This document shows, piece after piece, positions 16,360 to 19,670 of a stretch of 19,670 bases of DNA. Position 1 is the first letter of the stretch; each line of letters opens with the position of its first letter. Below the pieces are notes generated by a model. The model saw only the letters and a list, made by a program, of their open reading frames with translations. It made no database searches and was not told where the DNA came from. The DNA comes from CAWULT01 sp963923455 (GTDB taxonomy: Bacteria > Acidobacteriota > Vicinamibacteria > Vicinamibacterales > UBA2999), in contig CAWULT010000087.1 of the NCBI GenBank assembly GCA_963923455.1, positions 1 to 19,670 on the forward strand, given 5' to 3'. A program made the translations under genes and the position numbers.

Positions 16360-16564
16360 CGGCCTGTCGGGATGACGGGCGCTCGGCCGTGCCAGCATCC
16401 CGAAACTCCTTGACAGCTCATCCGCACGCAGCCACGATCCCCGACCATGGAGCCTCACGCAACGAAGGCTCCCTCTCGGGATCAACGGCGCTCGGTCTCT
16501 CCTCGTGGGCACACGTCAGTCAACGTACTTCTCTTCAAGGCGAGTAGAGGGTGCGGGTAGACGT

Positions 16565-17089
16565 ATGAGGCGCAAGCGGCTCGCACCGGCCATGGCAGTC
16601 TCCGCGATCGCGTTCCTGGCGATCACACTCGTGGCTCAAGGGAACAACGGTCCGAACGCCACGTGGAAACAGAACACCGCGAAGTCGACGTGCACGGTTG
16701 CAGGCCCTGGCGGGACGTGCGCCGCGGCCCCCAAGGTGCCGACCACGCGCACCATGCAGGACTATGGCGGGGGTTTCGTCCGCATCACGAACGACGGTGT
16801 CAGCGCGACGGGCCAGCGGACGGGCAACCGCATCGTGGCGAGACGCGACGGGCAGGAGTATCCCATCGCGGCGATGAACCAGACCGGCTTCGTCACCATT
16901 GCCTTCACGGTCAAGTCGACCAGCCCCTGGACGGCTGACTACGTGACGAAGCTCGACGGCAAGGTCACGTCGACGGCGACCGAGACCATCACCGCCGACG
17001 GAAAGACCATGACGACGACCATCAAGAACCTGAATCCGCAGACCGGGCAACCCACGACCAACGTGGTGCAGGTCTGGGACCGGCAGTAA
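16565..17089 (+). CDS. Small secreted protein of unknown function
   Basis: This 174-residue exported protein has a signal peptide (MRRKRLAPAMAVSAIAFLAITLVAQG, cleavage near 24-25). The mature part begins with NATWKQNTAKSTCT, resembling a group of small acidobacterial exported proteins that start 'GTWKLNxAKS', and ends with a beta-rich stretch (TADGKTMTTTIKNLN, then NVVQVWDRQ). Two cysteines (in STCT and GTCAAA) could form a disulfide. The ending 'G(Q/K)PxxNVxVxDkQ' is also typical of the group. No function is known to me. It converges on the hydroxylase gene across a strong hairpin. Confidence 0.75.
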   Translation: MRRKRLAPAMAVSAIAFLAITLVAQGNNGPNATWKQNTAKSTCTVAGPGGTCAAAPKVPTTRTMQDYGGGFVRITNDGVSATGQRTGNRIVARRDGQEYPIAAMNQTGFVTIAFTVKSTSPWTADYVTKLDGKVTSTATETITADGKTMTTTIKNLNPQTGQPTTNVVQVWDRQ

Positions 17090-17108
17090 CGGGCGAAGGC
17101 TCGACGAC

Positions 17109-17151
17109 GTCAGCGGTGGTGAAGGGTGACACCCTCCACCACTGCCCTGAC
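17109..17151. terminator. Bidirectional terminator hairpin between convergent genes
   Basis: A long stem is built from AGGGT/ACCCT around a GAC loop (17123-17135), then GGTGGTG pairing with CACCAC and neighbours, then GTCAG (17109-17113) with CTGAC (17147-17151) after a 2-base bulge. It lies between the rightward small secreted protein (stop 17089) and the leftward hydroxylase (stop 17177). No long T-run is present on either side. Confidence 0.7.
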
Positions 17152-17176
17152 GTGACGTGTGACCCTCAGACTCCTG

Positions 17177-18745
17177 CTACCGGATCCGGCTGACGTCTCC
17201 GGGGTTCACCAGATCCGGCACCGTCCAGCCGTCCAGGTCGTACTCGGCCATGCAGCGTTCGGCGAAGGCCCTCATCTGCGCGTTCGAGCCCGTCGCCTCC
17301 GAGACCATCAGCATCTCGAACCGGATACTGTCCTGGTTGCCGAAGTAGTGGCGTTCGTACAACTCGTGACGGCCGCCGAACTCGGATCCGATCGCGTCCC
17401 ACAGCAGCTTCATCAGCTTCACCCGCTGTTCCGCGCTGTAGCCGTTCGACCCGCGCACGAACTGGTCCAGATACGGACGAATCTCGGGCACCTGGAACTC
17501 GAGCGCGCTGGACGGCAGGTAGATCAGCGCGCTCGCCAGCGTGTTCTCGATGATCTCCTTGACCTTCGGGTACGCGGTGCTGGCCGCGATCCGGTAGGCC
17601 AGCCCGTAGTCGAAGTTGGGCAGCACGTAACCTTCGGTCCAGGGCACGGGCGTGCGGGCCATGGCGTCGCTGAGCGCCCAGAACAGGTTGCGCCACGCCA
17701 GCACTTCCCCGACCTGCGCCTGGACGCCGCGGAAGTCCTTCGCGCCCGTCGCTTCGACCGCCTTGAGCAGCAGCCCGGCCAGGAAGTCCATCTTGACCGC
17801 CAGCCGGGTGCATCCCTGGAGCATGGCCCGGTTGAGGAAGCCCGACCGCGGGAAGAAGTCGTTGACCTTCTCGATGTCGCCGTACGCCAGCACGTTCTCC
17901 CACGGGACGAACACCTTGTCGAAGACGATGATCGAGTCGTTCTCATCCATGCGGCTCGACAGCGGGTAGTCGAACGGCGTCCCCATGGTCGCCGCCGTCA
18001 TCTCGTACGACGGACGGCAGAACAGCTTGAGTCCTGCGGCGTTGGTCGGCACCATGCAGACGAACGCGAACGGCTTCGTCTTGATGGGCAGCGCCCCATT
18101 GTTGGCGATGAAGTTGTAGTGGGTCAGGCTCGACGTGGTCGCGACTACCTTCGCGCCGCTGATGACGAGGCCGGCATCGGTCTCCTTCTCGACGTGCATG
18201 TACACGTCCTTGACCTCGTCCAGCGGACGGTTGCGGTCCACGGGCGGATTGACGATGGCGTGATTGACGAAGGTGACCTCCTCCTGAGCACTCGCGTACC
18301 AGCGGCGCGCGTTCTCGTCGAACGGCGCGTACGCCGCGGGGTTGGCCCCCATCGTGGCGAGGAACGCCGCCTTGTAGTCGGGACTGCGCCCGATCCACCC
18401 GTAGGACAGCCGGGCGGTCTCGGCAATCGCGTCGCGTGCCGCGACGAGTTCGTCGGCGTTTCTCGACGCCCGATAGAATGGGTGCGTGTACCCGCCGCTG
18501 CCCGTGTCCGTCTCGGTGGTCATGACCGCCTTGCGCGCCGGGTCGTGCAGCGCGTCGTAGAAGCGGGCGATCATCCGGACGGTGTTCCGGAAGGCCGGAT
18601 GGGTCGTGACGTCCTTGACCCGCTCCCCGTAGATCCAGATCTCGCGGCCATCCCGGACGCTCTCGAGGTACTCGGCACCCGTCAGCGGGCGCGACCGTGG
18701 CGCGCTCGTCGTCGGGCGCCCCGTGCCGATCGGCTCGGTCGCCAT
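17177..18745 (-). CDS. hpaB: 4-hydroxyphenylacetate 3-monooxygenase, oxygenase component (HpaB family)
   Basis: This 522-residue enzyme of the acyl-CoA-dehydrogenase-like HpaB/PvcC family uses reduced FAD and O2 to add a hydroxyl ortho to a phenol. The three catalytic residues known from Thermus HpaB (R100, Y104, H142) are matched here by R120 and Y124 in GRSPDY and H162 in FVNHAIVNP, with identical spacing. The family blocks SGAKVVATTSSLTHYNF and PFDYPLSSRMDENDSIIVFD are also present. The ATG at 18745 is placed 5 bases after GGAGG; a GTG two codons upstream overlaps that site and is less likely. It follows the peroxiredoxin-like gene by 49 bp in the same direction. The FADH2-supplying reductase HpaC is not in the window. 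The true substrate could be another phenol. Confidence 0.88.
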   Translation of the reverse strand: MATEPIGTGRPTTSAPRSRPLTGAEYLESVRDGREIWIYGERVKDVTTHPAFRNTVRMIARFYDALHDPARKAVMTTETDTGSGGYTHPFYRASRNADELVAARDAIAETARLSYGWIGRSPDYKAAFLATMGANPAAYAPFDENARRWYASAQEEVTFVNHAIVNPPVDRNRPLDEVKDVYMHVEKETDAGLVISGAKVVATTSSLTHYNFIANNGALPIKTKPFAFVCMVPTNAAGLKLFCRPSYEMTAATMGTPFDYPLSSRMDENDSIIVFDKVFVPWENVLAYGDIEKVNDFFPRSGFLNRAMLQGCTRLAVKMDFLAGLLLKAVEATGAKDFRGVQAQVGEVLAWRNLFWALSDAMARTPVPWTEGYVLPNFDYGLAYRIAASTAYPKVKEIIENTLASALIYLPSSALEFQVPEIRPYLDQFVRGSNGYSAEQRVKLMKLLWDAIGSEFGGRHELYERHYFGNQDSIRFEMLMVSEATGSNAQMRAFAERCMAEYDLDGWTVPDLVNPGDVSRIR

Positions 18746-18794
18746 GCTCACCTCCCCGGCTGGCCGGCCGCCAGCCCTGACTGCTGTCGCTGTT

Positions 18795-19322
18795 TCAGGC
18801 TTCGCCGCGGGCGGGGTAGTCGTGCTTCACCGCAAAATCGATGGCGGACAGGATCTCCGTGAAGTGCGGCCTGGCGAAGGGCATCGTCGAGACGTTCGCC
18901 CAGAAGAGCGTGCCGTCGGGACGCACGAGGAACAGGCCCGGCTCAGAGAAGAGCGGAGGCTCCTCGACCCCCACGCTGGTCTTGCCACGGCTGCTCGAGA
19001 TGTACAGGCCCCAGGCCCGCGCCTCCTGAATCGGGAGGCCGTAGGCCAGGTCGATCCGCTGCAGGTTCCATCCCGTCCGCGTCTGCTCGGCCCGCTCGCG
19101 CGTGTCGGAACTGGGCACGATGACGCCCACGCCACGCGCCGCGAACTCGGGCATCAGACCATCCAGTTCCGTGACGTACTTCCGGCACACCGGGCAATGG
19201 TAGCCGCGGTAGAACACCACCATCGTGAAGCGATCGGGGGTCTGGTCCGCCAGCGTGACCCGCCCGCCGCCGAGGGTCTCGAGACTCAGCGCCGGAACGG
19301 GCTGGCGAGGCATCAGGCGCAT
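18795..19322 (-). CDS. Peroxiredoxin-like (AhpC/TSA, thioredoxin-fold) protein
   Basis: This 175-residue thioredoxin-fold protein has the peroxiredoxin-like signature FYRGYHCPVCRKY with C43 and C46 as a CxxC pair, followed by PEFAARGVGVIVPSSD and the strand-turn GLFLVRPDGTLFW. The FYRGxxCPxC form is typical of the redoxin-like branch whose members probably reduce peroxides or disulfides in the cytoplasm; no signal peptide is present. The ATG at 19322 is preceded by GGAGGAG with about 7 bases spacing, which rules against a longer frame starting at 19349. It lies just ahead of the HpaB gene, and could protect against peroxide leaked by that uncoupling flavin oxygenase. A -10-like TACACT lies at 19382-19387. 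Confidence 0.87.
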   Translation of the reverse strand: MRLMPRQPVPALSLETLGGGRVTLADQTPDRFTMVVFYRGYHCPVCRKYVTELDGLMPEFAARGVGVIVPSSDTRERAEQTRTGWNLQRIDLAYGLPIQEARAWGLYISSSRGKTSVGVEEPPLFSEPGLFLVRPDGTLFWANVSTMPFARPHFTEILSAIDFAVKHDYPARGEA

Positions 19323-19491
19323 CGGCACTCTCCTCCAGGGGCGCCCCACCGGCCGGAGTCGACGGGCAGCGCGCGGCGGCTAGTGTATCGAGAACCTGGC
19401 CCCGACACAGCACATCCCGCCGACTCGAGGGCGTTCCCCGTCTCGCCGGAGCGAACGGTCACCCATCATTCCGGAATGGACCTCTGAAGGT

Positions 19492-19565
<74 letters not shown>

Positions 19566-19584
19566 GATCGGTCTTACAGGATTT

Positions 19585-19602
19585 CCTCCCCTGGAGGGGA
19601 GG
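19585..19602. other. Small hairpin between the two tRNAs
   Basis: CCTCCCC (19585-19591) and GGGGAGG (19596-19602) form a 7-bp stem around a TGGA loop in the 52-base spacer between tRNA-Gly and tRNA-Cys. It may act in processing of a joint tRNA transcript; that role is an inference. Confidence 0.4.
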
Positions 19603-19617
19603 TCAAGGGAAGGAAGA

Positions 19618-19670
19618 TGGAGCGGGAAACGGGATTCGAACCCGCGACTTCGACCTTGGCAAGGTCGCAC
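19618..19670 (-). tRNA. tRNA-Gly (GCC), partial
   Basis: On the minus strand the anticodon stem CGACC/GGTCG encloses loop TTGCCAA, giving anticodon GCC. The T arm (GCGGGTTCGAATCCCG) and the 3' acceptor half TTCCCGC-T-CCA are complete, with CCA encoded at 19620-19618. The 5' acceptor half and D arm lie beyond the window edge. It is in tandem with tRNA-Cys, so the two are probably one transcript. Confidence 0.92.

Noticed and set aside
17177..18745. 4-hydroxybutyryl-CoA dehydratase-like reading of the HpaB homologue
   Set aside because: That relative needs iron-sulfur cysteines; here the hydroxylase residues R120, Y124 and H162 are kept with the spacing of HpaB.

Overview
The window is GC-rich, densely coded bacterial chromosome. 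The gene set suggests an Acidobacteriota genome, perhaps of the Vicinamibacteria/subdivision 6 type. The evidence is a TIGR02999-like ECF sigma factor directly followed by a Ser/Thr kinase with a TPR-like tail, a 1051-residue Oar-like TonB-dependent receptor with an N-terminal carboxypeptidase-regulatory domain, and a small secreted protein of the 'TWKxNxAKS' kind. This assignment is an inference from gene content, not a database match. The window ends inside a tRNA and begins inside a gene, on a perfect inverted repeat, so both ends look like contig edges.

Layout. Positions 1-6000 are read leftward: receptor (2845-6000), a 15-bp-stem terminator, the sigma factor (2176-2751) and, 4 bp later, the kinase (1-2171, partial and frameshifted near its end). 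A GntR/FCD regulator (6313-7098) diverges from the receptor. The 312-bp region between them carries two related 10-bp palindromes and a recognisable promoter for the regulator.

Positions 7100-11080 look rearranged. They hold a secreted SGNH-hydrolase-like protein, a 118-bp near-identical copy of the rhodanese end of a gene 3 kb away, a decayed second copy of the GntR gene with its promoter still intact, and a translationally coupled pair: a PAP2-type membrane phosphatase and a secreted Vps62-like protein. The conserved promoter of the dead regulator copy now sits in front of this pair.

Positions 11080-14174 carry redox genes: a CoA-disulfide/persulfide reductase fused to rhodanese, divergent from a pirin plus flavodoxin-like pair. 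A monohaem cytochrome c lipoprotein (14196-14798) faces a divergent AAHS-type aromatic-acid transporter (14971-16359). A small secreted protein (16565-17089) converges, through a strong hairpin, on an HpaB-type flavin-dependent aromatic hydroxylase (17177-18745), which is preceded by a thioredoxin-fold peroxiredoxin-like gene (18795-19322). The transporter and hydroxylase together suggest uptake and ring hydroxylation of a phenolic acid, but no flavin reductase (HpaC) or ring-cleavage gene is present. The right end has tRNA-Cys(GCA) and a partial tRNA-Gly(GCC).

The shorter intergenic stretches (10930-11081, 12804-12975, 14799-14970, 16360-16564, 19323-19491) show no further gene. I found no CRISPR array, transposase, integrase or phage gene. 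I see no convincing wholly new multi-gene system; the most unusual part is the duplicated and decayed island at 7970-8590 with the PAP2/Vps62 pair behind it.
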